From CAYNEI01 sp964396185 (GTDB lineage Archaea; Thermoplasmatota; SW-10-69-26), in the NCBI GenBank assembly GCA_964396185.1, contig CAYNEI010000077.1, positions 1 through 9,444 of the forward strand: a stretch of 9,444 bases of DNA, in the 5' to 3' direction. Positions 1-5,883 of the stretch are shown piece after piece. The notes under the pieces are model-generated. The model was not told where the DNA came from. It worked only from the letters and a program-made list of their open reading frames with translations, and did not search any database. A program made the position numbers and the translations under genes. Numbering within the stretch: the first letter of the stretch is position 1; every line of letters starts with the position of its first letter.

Positions 1-2
1 TC

Positions 3-1004
3 ATCGCGCCTGCCGCACAAGCATCGCTTATCGACCACCAAGACGCCGCTACGTCCGGCGCTGATCGCCTGCTCGAGATCCAGCTCGACTCCGGGGCCAT
101 GCCCTGGGTCGTCGGGTTCGACGGCGTGTTCCTGAACGTCCAAGGCATCAGTGCCATCGGACTGGTTGACGCCTTCACCGTCACCGGGGATCTCGCCTAC
201 CTCGGCAGCGGCACCGACGGTGCCGCCGGTGTCGCCAACTGGCTGCTCGACTACATCGAGGACAACCCGGAGTCCAGCATGATCTCGGCCAACTTCTTCT
301 TCCTGGCCAAGTACGCCATCGCTACCGGGGATCTAGACACCCTGGACGCTGCCCAGGAGTCGCTGGACACCACGCTGGACAACGCCGACGACGGTGACGC
401 GAGCAACGGTGGCCCCGGTGCCGACCTGGCCCGCGCCACCCTCCAGAACCGCCTGGACCAGAACCAACCCAACATCGGCCTCTGGGACCTCGGCCTCTTC
501 GTCCGGGGTGCCCAGGACGTCGGAGCCACGGACGTTGCCGACGAGATGGCCAACGTGCTCGCGACGCAGACCATCGTGGACGCCTTCGAGCAGACGGCCC
601 AATGGTACGAGATCGGTCTCAGCGGCATCGTCTTCGGCCTCTCCGAGGCTGACTTCATCGGCCACGCAGACACGCTGGGCCAGGCCCAGGACGCGCTCCT
701 GGCTACCCAGTGCGAGGACGGCTCCTTCACGTCCACGGGCTCGGACGGTGTGGCTGACTGCGGCGGCATCCAGACCACCGCGTACGCCGCCTACGCGCTC
801 ACCCACGCGCTGGACCTCGCTCCCGTCGCCCAGGACGCCTGTGATTGGCTGGTAGAGGACCAGGCCGACAGCGGTGGCTGGGAGTTCGGCAGCTACGAGT
901 ACGCCTCGGCCAACAGCGAGGCCGTCATGGCGCTGGCCTCCTGCATCGCGCCGGTCCACAACGGCGCCACCAGCTACGCGGACGCCGCCGTCGGCCTCGC
1001 ATAG
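3..1004 (+). CDS. Exported alpha/alpha-toroid (prenyltransferase/terpene-cyclase repeat fold) protein, 5' partial
   Basis: The frame is open from the first bases of the window, so the start codon lies upstream; 333 residues are visible. The first visible residues (IAPAAQA followed by S) look like the end of a signal peptide with an AxA cleavage site, so only about 15-25 residues are probably missing and the protein is likely exported. The rest is alternating helices with repeats of the QW/prenyltransferase type: 'LLEIQLDSGAMPW' near the start, 'ALLATQCEDGSFTS...GGIQTTAYAAYAL' near visible residues 230-260, and 'CDWLVEDQADSGGWEF' followed by an 'SANSEAVMALASC' helix near 275-315. Four Cys in the C-terminal third could form disulfides outside the cell. 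No DXDD or QXXDGSW-type cyclase signature is complete, so an enzymatic role is unproven; it may be a binding or structural toroid. The internal Met at 99 is not the true start because the preceding residues continue the first repeat. Confidence 0.75.
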   Translation: MAPAAQASLIDHQDAATSGADRLLEIQLDSGAMPWVVGFDGVFLNVQGISAIGLVDAFTVTGDLAYLGSGTDGAAGVANWLLDYIEDNPESSMISANFFFLAKYAIATGDLDTLDAAQESLDTTLDNADDGDASNGGPGADLARATLQNRLDQNQPNIGLWDLGLFVRGAQDVGATDVADEMANVLATQTIVDAFEQTAQWYEIGLSGIVFGLSEADFIGHADTLGQAQDALLATQCEDGSFTSTGSDGVADCGGIQTTAYAAYALTHALDLAPVAQDACDWLVEDQADSGGWEFGSYEYASANSEAVMALASCIAPVHNGATSYADAAVGLA

Positions 1005-1012
1005 AGGCACGT

Positions 1013-1036
1013 CTCCGGCAAGCGCGCTTGCCAGAG
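1013..1036. terminator. Perfect 16-nt palindrome with flanking 3-bp extension after the toroid gene
   Basis: GGCAAGCGCGCTTGCC at 1017-1032 is its own reverse complement. After one mismatch on each side (C1016/A1033), CTC (1013-1015) pairs with GAG (1034-1036). The palindrome begins 13 nt after the stop codon of the toroid gene, and another very GC-rich, self-complementary stretch follows (about 1046-1078). No T tract follows, so it does not match a simple archaeal U-tract terminator. It could be a 3'-end hairpin, an mRNA-stabilising element or a dimeric protein operator ahead of the lipoprotein gene. Confidence 0.35.
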
Positions 1037-1117
1037 CCAAGGGGTTGGCCCCGCCGGGCCAGCCCCCGGCCCTGGCCGTACCCTTCAAGTAGGCCCAGCC
1101 ACCGAACAAAGACCAGG

Positions 1118-1576
1118 ATGCGTGCTCTCCTGGTCCTCCTCACCGCTGCCACCCTGCTCACCGCAGGGTGCCTGGACGGTGGCGGCCCCGGGGCCAGCTC
1201 CAACGAGGACGGCGAGGACGCGCTGCCGCCACCGATCCACGACACCCGGACCGTGGAGATGATCGTCAACCCCTTGACCACGGTCCAAGGTCCAGCCTGT
1301 GGCTCGGATGCCAGCGCGTGCTTCCACTACCCTATCCAGCTCGACGTGGCCACCTCCATGGCAGCTGAGCTCTCCTGGGAGGACCCCACAAACGACCTCG
1401 ACCTCTTCCTCTTCCACAACGGGGACCGCATGGCCAGCTCGGCACAAGCGCCCCCTGGCACCAGCGAGACCCTCGAAGACGTCCTGGACCCCGGCGAGTA
1501 CGACCTCGTGGTCGTGGCATGGCTCGTGCCCGAGGACACCTACACCCTCGACGTCACCTTCTCATCCCCCGGGTAG
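1118..1576 (+). CDS. Small secreted lipoprotein with PPC-like beta-sandwich domain
   Basis: The 152-residue product begins with a short lipoprotein signal peptide (MRALLVLLTAATLLTAG) ending in a lipobox with Cys18, followed by a Gly/Ser/Asp/Glu-rich linker (about 19-40) that would hold the domain away from the membrane. Residues about 45-150 are predicted beta strands; the stretch 'LSWEDPTNDLDLFLFHNGD...LEDVLDPGEYDLVVVAW...YTLDVTF' is typical of bacterial/archaeal pre-peptidase C-terminal (PPC) domains, which fold as jelly-roll-like beta sandwiches. A Cys pair (CGSDASAC, about 58-64) may form a disulfide. PPC domains usually accompany a protease or other enzyme, but here the domain stands alone, so the role is unknown. 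Start choice: ATG 1118 is the only start that gives the signal peptide; the frame is open further upstream but without plausible protein. There is no clear Shine-Dalgarno sequence. Confidence 0.8.
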   Translation: MRALLVLLTAATLLTAGCLDGGGPGASSNEDGEDALPPPIHDTRTVEMIVNPLTTVQGPACGSDASACFHYPIQLDVATSMAAELSWEDPTNDLDLFLFHNGDRMASSAQAPPGTSETLEDVLDPGEYDLVVVAWLVPEDTYTLDVTFSSPG

Positions 1577-1595
1577 CGAGGCGTGACCGTCTAAG

Positions 1596-1603
1596 CTTAT
1601 CAA
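1596..1603 (+). promoter_or_regulatory. TATA-like box for the acyl-CoA carboxylase gene
   Basis: CTTATCAA lies in otherwise GC-rich spacer and is centred about 27 nt upstream of the ATG at 1626. In archaea this spacing puts the transcription start at or next to the start codon, so the mRNA would be leaderless; there is no Shine-Dalgarno sequence before this gene, which agrees. The call rests on position and AT-richness only. Confidence 0.5.
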
Positions 1604-1625
1604 CCTCCCCTCACGTTGCTCGGCG

Positions 1626-3197
1626 ATGGCACAGGAGGCCGACACCCAGGGCGAGGCCAGCGAGGAGAGCCTCGAAGCAGCCGTGCGCCAGGACATCGCT
1701 CGGATCCAAGAGGGTGGCCCCAAGAAGTACAAGGACCGGCTCAAAGACGCGGGCAAGCTCTTCGTTCGCGAGCGCCTGCGCCTCTTCTTCCCTGGCGGGC
1801 CTGACTTCGAAGACGGGGTGTTCGCCAACCACCGCGCCGATGATCAGCTCCCAGCAGACGGCATGGTCACCGGTGTGGGCACCCTGGACGGCCGCCGCGT
1901 CTTCTTCCAAGCCAACGACTACACCGTCAAGGCCGGCAGCATGGCCGAGAAGGGGGTCGAGAAGTTCCTGCGTGTCCAGGAGCGCGCGCTACGCGCCAAC
2001 AAGCCCGTGCTCTACCTCGTAGATTCAAGCGGGGCGCGCATCACGGATCAGGCCGGCTTCTTCGCGAACAACCGAGGCATCGGGAAGTACTTCTACAACC
2101 ACTCGATCCTCAGCGGCCGCATCCCCCAGATCGCCGTGCTCTACGGCCCATGCGTGGCCGGTGCCGCCTACACGCCCATCTTCTGTGATGTCACCATCAT
2201 GGTGCGAGACATGAGTGCCATGTGCATCGCCAGCCCGCGCATGGTCGAGATGGTCACGGGCGAGGTCATCAGCATGCAAGAGCTCGGCGGGGTTGACATC
2301 CACGCCCAGGAGTCCGGCTCCTGCCACCTCATCGCTGAGAACGAAGAGCACGCTGCCCTGCTCACCGCCCAGGTCCTCTCCTACCTGCCGGACAACTGCA
2401 ACGAACAGCCACCCCGCTACGAGACGCGGCCGCCTGCCCGGGACCCCAGCGAGCTCGAGGGCATCGTGCCCCAGGATCCCAACGCCCCCTTCGACATGCA
2501 CGAGGTCATCGAGACCCTGGCCGACGAGGGCAGCGTGCTCGAGCTCAGCCCCGAGTACGCGCCTGAGATCACCACCGCCTGGGCCCGCCTTGGCGGCCGA
2601 CCCATCGGCATCGTGGCCAACAACAGCCTCCATCGAGCCGGTGCGATCTTCCCGGAGAGCGCGGACAAGGCGGCCGAGTTCATCACAAAGTGCGACGCCT
2701 ACAACATCCCGCTGATCTACCTCTGCGACACGCCCGGCTTCATGGTCGGCCTGGACGTCGAGAAGGCCGGTATCCTCAAGCGCGGCAAGAAGTTCATCTA
2801 CGCCACCAGCACCGCCACAGTGCCCAAGCTCTGCGTGGTCGTGCGCCGCGCCTACGGTGCTGGCATCTACGCCATGTCCGGCCCCGCCTTCGAACCGGAT
2901 GCCACCCTGGCCCTCCCCACGGCTGAGATCGGTGTGATGGGCCCCGAGGCGGCCATCAACGCGGTCTATCGACGCAAGATCGACGCCATCGAGGACGAGG
3001 AGGAACGCGAGGCGTTCATCGAAGCCAAACGCGAGGAGTACCGCGCCGACATCGCCATCCACGTCATGGCCGACGACCTGGTCGTCGACCACATCGTCCC
3101 GCCGAGCGAGCTGCGCAAGGAGTGCCTGCTCCGGCTGGAGACCTACGAGAACAAGGAGCTCCCCTTGCCACACAAGCGGCATGGGACGGTCATCTGA
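1626..3197 (+). CDS. Acyl-CoA carboxylase, carboxyltransferase (beta/AccD-type) subunit
   Basis: The 523-residue product has the full length of the propionyl-/methylcrotonyl-CoA carboxylase beta family, with two crotonase-like halves. It transfers the carboxyl group from carboxybiotin to an acyl-CoA in the cytoplasm. Visible family motifs: 'DSSGARI' (133-139), oxyanion-hole segment 'GPCVAGAAYTP' (174-184), 'GRPIGIVANN' (324-333), 'CDTPGFMVG' (367-375) and the second oxyanion segment 'RAYGAGIYAM' (408-417). The 'GFMVG' form is closer to methylcrotonyl-CoA carboxylase-type subunits, whose motif ends GFMVG, than to propionyl-CoA types (PGFLPG), while the C-terminal 'PHKRHGTVI' resembles the propionyl type, so the substrate stays open. 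The biotin carboxylase and biotin carrier subunits are not in this window. ATG 1626 is chosen because a TATA-like box sits 27 nt upstream and the N-terminal helix (residues 15-50) is typical of the family. Confidence 0.93.
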   Translation: MAQEADTQGEASEESLEAAVRQDIARIQEGGPKKYKDRLKDAGKLFVRERLRLFFPGGPDFEDGVFANHRADDQLPADGMVTGVGTLDGRRVFFQANDYTVKAGSMAEKGVEKFLRVQERALRANKPVLYLVDSSGARITDQAGFFANNRGIGKYFYNHSILSGRIPQIAVLYGPCVAGAAYTPIFCDVTIMVRDMSAMCIASPRMVEMVTGEVISMQELGGVDIHAQESGSCHLIAENEEHAALLTAQVLSYLPDNCNEQPPRYETRPPARDPSELEGIVPQDPNAPFDMHEVIETLADEGSVLELSPEYAPEITTAWARLGGRPIGIVANNSLHRAGAIFPESADKAAEFITKCDAYNIPLIYLCDTPGFMVGLDVEKAGILKRGKKFIYATSTATVPKLCVVVRRAYGAGIYAMSGPAFEPDATLALPTAEIGVMGPEAAINAVYRRKIDAIEDEEEREAFIEAKREEYRADIAIHVMADDLVVDHIVPPSELRKECLLRLETYENKELPLPHKRHGTVI

Positions 3198-3244
3198 GCC
3201 TTCCTGGGTGCGCCCGCCGGTTGTTCAACGTGCTCGTAGCAAAG

Positions 3245-3252
3245 GCTAAAAC
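3245..3252 (+). promoter_or_regulatory. TATA-like box for the metallophosphoesterase gene
   Basis: GCTAAAAC is the AT-richest stretch of the 77-nt spacer and is centred about 26 nt before ATG 3275. This is the spacing expected for a leaderless archaeal transcript, and it favours 3275 over the in-frame ATG at 3281. Confidence 0.5.
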
Positions 3253-3274
3253 ACTGCCCCGAACCTGGGGACCC

Positions 3275-4609
3275 ATGGGTATGCGAGGCCGCGGGTGCGT
3301 GCTGGGATTGCTGCTGGTCGCCGCGACCGCGGTGATGGCTGGCCAAGCGTTCGGACAGGTCGAGCAGGTACGCCTGGGCCTCAACGACGAGAGCCCAAGC
3401 GACTCGCTGATCGTGAGCTGGTACGAGCAGGTGCCCACCCCGTCGGACCCCGAGGTCACCGTCACGGGCCCCGAGGGGGACGAGCAGCGCTACGCCGCAG
3501 AGCAAGTGCCCGGCCCGGCAGCGGGCGTGGTCTACGAGGCCGCGGTTACCGGGCTCTCCCCAGACACGGCGTACGCCTACCAGGTCGCAGATGGCTTCGA
3601 GGGCACGTTCACGACGCCGCCGTCCAACCTTACCGACGGTGAGCAGCTCCGCATCGTGGCCTTAGGGGACATGGGCATCACAGAGCGCTCCCAGAACACG
3701 GTGGACACGATCCGGGAGTTGGGTCCTGACGTCGTGCTCCACATGGGGGACCTCTCCTACGGCGAGGGGGACCAGACCGTCTGGAACCAGTGGTTCGAGA
3801 TGACCGAGCCGGTGGCGGCCGAGGTCCCCTGGCTGCCGGCGATCGGTAACCACGAGACCCTGCCTCCTGTCACCGAGGTCGTTTACTTCGAGCAGCGGTT
3901 CGCGCTCCCGAACAACGAGCGCTGGTACAGCTTCGACTGGGCCGGAGTCCACATCGTGGCCCTGGATACGTACAGCCAGAGCGGTTACCCCTACACCGGC
4001 GACCAGCTATGGGAGTACGACGAACAGCTCGCCTGGCTCGAGCAGGACCTGGCCGAGCACGCGGATGCCACCTGGACCCTCGTCTTCCTCCACGAGGCGC
4101 CCTACTCGAGCAACCGACACGGCCCCAGCGAGCGGGTGCAGGCGGCCTTCGACGGCGTGTTCGAGGAGCACGGCGTGGACCTGGTCCTGGCTGGCCACGA
4201 CCACGGCTACGAGCGCACGTTCCCGCTGCTTGGCGGCGCGCCCCAGAGCCACGACCCCGACAACTACACGGAGGGTGAGGGCGTGATCCACGTCGTCTCG
4301 GGAGCAGCGGGCCAGTCCCTCTACACGGGCTGGACCGACGACCCACCGGACTGGAGTGTGACCAGGAACTCCCTCTACCACGTCTTCGAGATGACCATCA
4401 CGCAGCAGGCGATCCAGGGCCGGATGGTGCCCACCGAGGGCGACAGCTTCGAGGACACCTTCACCCTGCAAAAGGCGCCGGTCACCCGTGAGGGCGAGGG
4501 CGACCCTGTCGAAGGAGCAACCGCGGGGACGCCCGGCCCCGGTGCCGCCGTTCTCGTCGTGGTTGGGGCCTTGGGCGCCATGGTCGCGGCCAAGCGCCGG
4601 AGAGCCTGA
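3275..4609 (+). CDS. Exported purple-acid-phosphatase-like metallophosphoesterase with C-terminal anchor
   Basis: The 444-residue product has a signal peptide (hydrophobic core about 8-22), an N-terminal Fn3-like domain typical of purple acid phosphatases (about 30-115, ending 'GLSPDTAYAYQVADG...GTFTTP'), and a calcineurin-like metallophosphoesterase domain (about 125-385). Metal-site motifs are all present: GDMG (D132), GDLSYGEG (D159, Y162), GNHE (N192, H193), FLHEAPY (H273), GHDHGYER (H308, H310). It should hydrolyse phosphomonoesters or related substrates outside the cell. The tail (about 419-444) reads TPGPG, then a hydrophobic segment, then KRRRA; this matches the layout of archaeosortase (PGF-CTERM-like) sorting signals, although the Phe of PGF is absent, so plain membrane anchoring is the alternative. 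Extending the frame upstream to 3122 would overlap the carboxylase gene and bury the signal peptide. A tyrosine-containing GDxxY motif favours the purple acid phosphatase branch. Confidence 0.9.
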   Translation: MGMRGRGCVLGLLLVAATAVMAGQAFGQVEQVRLGLNDESPSDSLIVSWYEQVPTPSDPEVTVTGPEGDEQRYAAEQVPGPAAGVVYEAAVTGLSPDTAYAYQVADGFEGTFTTPPSNLTDGEQLRIVALGDMGITERSQNTVDTIRELGPDVVLHMGDLSYGEGDQTVWNQWFEMTEPVAAEVPWLPAIGNHETLPPVTEVVYFEQRFALPNNERWYSFDWAGVHIVALDTYSQSGYPYTGDQLWEYDEQLAWLEQDLAEHADATWTLVFLHEAPYSSNRHGPSERVQAAFDGVFEEHGVDLVLAGHDHGYERTFPLLGGAPQSHDPDNYTEGEGVIHVVSGAAGQSLYTGWTDDPPDWSVTRNSLYHVFEMTITQQAIQGRMVPTEGDSFEDTFTLQKAPVTREGEGDPVEGATAGTPGPGAAVLVVVGALGAMVAAKRRRA

Positions 4610-4630
4610 ACCGAGTGGGACAGACCAACG

Positions 4631-4642
4631 AGTACTTCGATT
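4631..4642 (+). promoter_or_regulatory. Weak TATA-like stretch before the small exported protein gene
   Basis: AGTACTTCGATT is the only AT-containing stretch in the 52-nt spacer and is centred about 25 nt before GTG 4662. The match is poor and the call rests mainly on its position. Confidence 0.25.
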
Positions 4643-4661
4643 GGCGTGGGGATGAAGCCTA

Positions 4662-5177
4662 GTGACCCCCCGCTCCCCCCTGCCGGCCGGCCTGGCCACC
4701 GTCGTCGCGCTGGCCGCCATGGCTGCGGCAGCCGGCACCTCATCCACCGTCGAGACCGTCGAGCGGGACTACCTTGTAGGCCCGAGCACCTCGGCGCTGG
4801 GTCCTACCAACTGCTACGGCGAGCAGCCCGAGCTTCCTGCCATCGACGCTGTCTGCATCCCGCTGGACCCCGCCGATGGTCAGGTCAACGTGACGATCCA
4901 AGACGCCTCGAACCAGACCGTGCTGGCCCGCTGGGAGCAACTCGACTCCAACGGCAACCACCTGAAAAGCGCGCTGTTCTGCGACGAAGCCGCCATCCAG
5001 CTGATCCCCTTCGCCACCGAGCTTCGTGTCTGGCTCCAGCCTAGCTGGGCGGCAGCGCTCAACACCGCCGACGGCGCGCTGTTCGGCAACGAGCTCGCTT
5101 GCGAGGAGCACCCCGGGACCACCGGCGTGCTCACCGCTGAGATCACCCCAGACGAGCGGCGGTTCGAATCTCCCTGA
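4662..5177 (+). CDS. Small exported protein of unknown function
   Basis: The 171-residue product starts with a signal peptide: 'PRSP' then a hydrophobic core of about residues 9-24 ('AGLATVVALAAMAAAAG'), with cleavage likely soon after. The mature part has four cysteines (51, 65, 107, 147) that could form two disulfides, and strand-rich segments such as 'GQVNVTIQDASNQTVLARWEQLD' (in part 73-95). I do not recognise a family; the pattern of alternating hydrophobic residues suggests a small beta-sandwich like other secreted archaeal proteins. The GTG start is fixed because an in-frame TGA lies at 4653-4655 and no other start gives a signal peptide. It lies between two exported or CoA-metabolic genes with its own weak promoter candidate, so no operon partner can be named. 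Confidence 0.7.
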   Translation: MTPRSPLPAGLATVVALAAMAAAAGTSSTVETVERDYLVGPSTSALGPTNCYGEQPELPAIDAVCIPLDPADGQVNVTIQDASNQTVLARWEQLDSNGNHLKSALFCDEAAIQLIPFATELRVWLQPSWAAALNTADGALFGNELACEEHPGTTGVLTAEITPDERRFESP

Positions 5178-5180
5178 TCC

Positions 5181-5198
5181 GGGGAGCGCAACCCCTTT
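5181..5198 (+). terminator. Short hairpin followed by TTT after the small exported protein gene
   Basis: GGGG (5181-5184) can pair with CCCC (5192-5195) across a 7-nt loop, followed by TTT (5196-5198), starting 3 nt after the stop codon. The 4-bp stem is short. The CTTTCC segment also lies about 29 nt before the hydratase ATG at 5226 and could instead be its weak TATA element. Both readings are tentative. Confidence 0.25.
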
Positions 5199-5225
5199 CC
5201 CCTGGAGCCCCATGGCCAGGCCACC

Positions 5226-5690
5226 ATGGGCCTGCACTACGAGGAGTTCAAGGAGGGCCAGGTCTTCGAGCACGAGCCGGGCCGCACCATCACCGAGTCC
5301 GACAACGTGCTCTTCTGCTCCATGACCATGAACACCCAGCCGCTCCACCTGGACGCCCAGTGGGCCGAGCAGACCGTTTTCGGCGAGCGCGTGGTCAACG
5401 GGCTGCTTACCTTCTCGCTCGCCGTGGGCTTGAGCGTGCCTGACCTGACCGAGGGCACGATCATCGCGAATCTCGGCTACGATGAGGTGGCCCACCCCAA
5501 GCCCGTGTTCCACGGGGACACGATCCGCGCGAAGAGCGAGGTGTTGAGCAAGCGGCTGACCAGCAAGCCCGGCCGTGGGCTCGTCGAGTTCGAGACCACG
5601 GTGACCAACCAGGAGGGCGAGACCGTGTGCACGTTCAAGCGCACCGCGCTGGTCAAGACCCTGGACCCGGACGCGGTCAAGGGGTCGTAA
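5226..5690 (+). CDS. MaoC-family (hot-dog) enoyl-CoA hydratase
   Basis: The 154-residue product is the usual length of a single-domain MaoC-like (R)-specific hydratase. It adds water to a 2-enoyl-CoA thioester in the cytoplasm. The hydratase motif is 'TMNTQPLHLDAQWAEQTVFGERVVNG' (within 34-59), with His41 as catalytic histidine; where classic (R)-hydratases have a catalytic Asp in D-x-N-P-x-H, this protein has Asn36. From memory, the N-T-Q-P-x-H form occurs in the MaoC branch paired with CitE-like lyases, for example mesaconyl- or itaconyl-CoA-type hydratases. The CoA-ester lyase gene follows, 193 nt downstream in the same direction, which supports joint action. ATG 5226 is chosen because it starts the conserved 'YEEFKEGQ' entry strand; ATG 5212 is out of frame. 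Exact substrate is inference. Confidence 0.88.
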   Translation: MGLHYEEFKEGQVFEHEPGRTITESDNVLFCSMTMNTQPLHLDAQWAEQTVFGERVVNGLLTFSLAVGLSVPDLTEGTIIANLGYDEVAHPKPVFHGDTIRAKSEVLSKRLTSKPGRGLVEFETTVTNQEGETVCTFKRTALVKTLDPDAVKGS

Positions 5691-5722
5691 CGGGATTGTA
5701 AGCCTCGGGGTGCCAACCGTTC

Positions 5723-5819
5723 ACCGCGGAGACGCGGAGGTCGCAGAGGGCCGCGAAGACCAGGATGAGTCCCCGGGTTCGGTCCTCCGCGTTCTTCGCG
5801 CTCTCCGCGTCTTCGCGGT
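5723..5819. repeat. Intergenic inverted-repeat element of iterated CGCGGAGA-like octamers
   Basis: The left arm (5723-5761) and the reverse complement of the right arm (5781-5819) are both 39 nt and agree at 28 of 39 positions without gaps, around a 19-nt loop (5762-5780). Each arm is built of a short degenerate unit, for example CGCGGAGA, CGCGGAGG, TCGCAGAG in the left arm and, read from the opposite strand, CGCGAAGA and CGCGGAGA in the right. Transcribed, it would form a long imperfect hairpin. It fills most of the 193-nt spacer between the hydratase and the lyase genes. From memory, similar iterated octamers occur between genes in many unrelated prokaryotes, but I cannot name a family. It may be a non-coding mobile or transcript-stabilising element. 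Confidence 0.7.
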
Positions 5820-5853
5820 TGCGTTGGCGGAGCTGGGGTCGTGACCCTCCAAC

Positions 5854-5861
5854 CCTTTACC
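5854..5861 (+). promoter_or_regulatory. TATA-like box for the CoA-ester lyase gene
   Basis: CCTTTACC is centred about 26 nt before ATG 5884 in GC-rich spacer, again the position expected for a leaderless transcript. It lies downstream of the inverted-repeat element, so the lyase gene may be transcribed independently of the hydratase gene. Confidence 0.4.
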
Positions 5862-5883
5862 CACGGCCACCATCCCTGCAACG

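Noticed and set aside
333..1109. 258-codon open frame on the minus strand
   Set aside because: It is antisense to the toroid gene with Gly/Val/Arg-rich shadow composition.
2025..3182. 385-codon open frame on the minus strand
   Set aside because: It lies wholly antisense to the carboxyltransferase gene, whose frame carries all family motifs; long antisense frames are common in GC-rich coding DNA.
5212..5225. ATG at 5212 as start of the MaoC gene
   Set aside because: It is out of frame with the hydratase.
5723..5819. CRISPR-like array
   Set aside because: Units are 8-9 nt, contiguous and inverted across a loop; there are no spacers of regular length and no cas genes.
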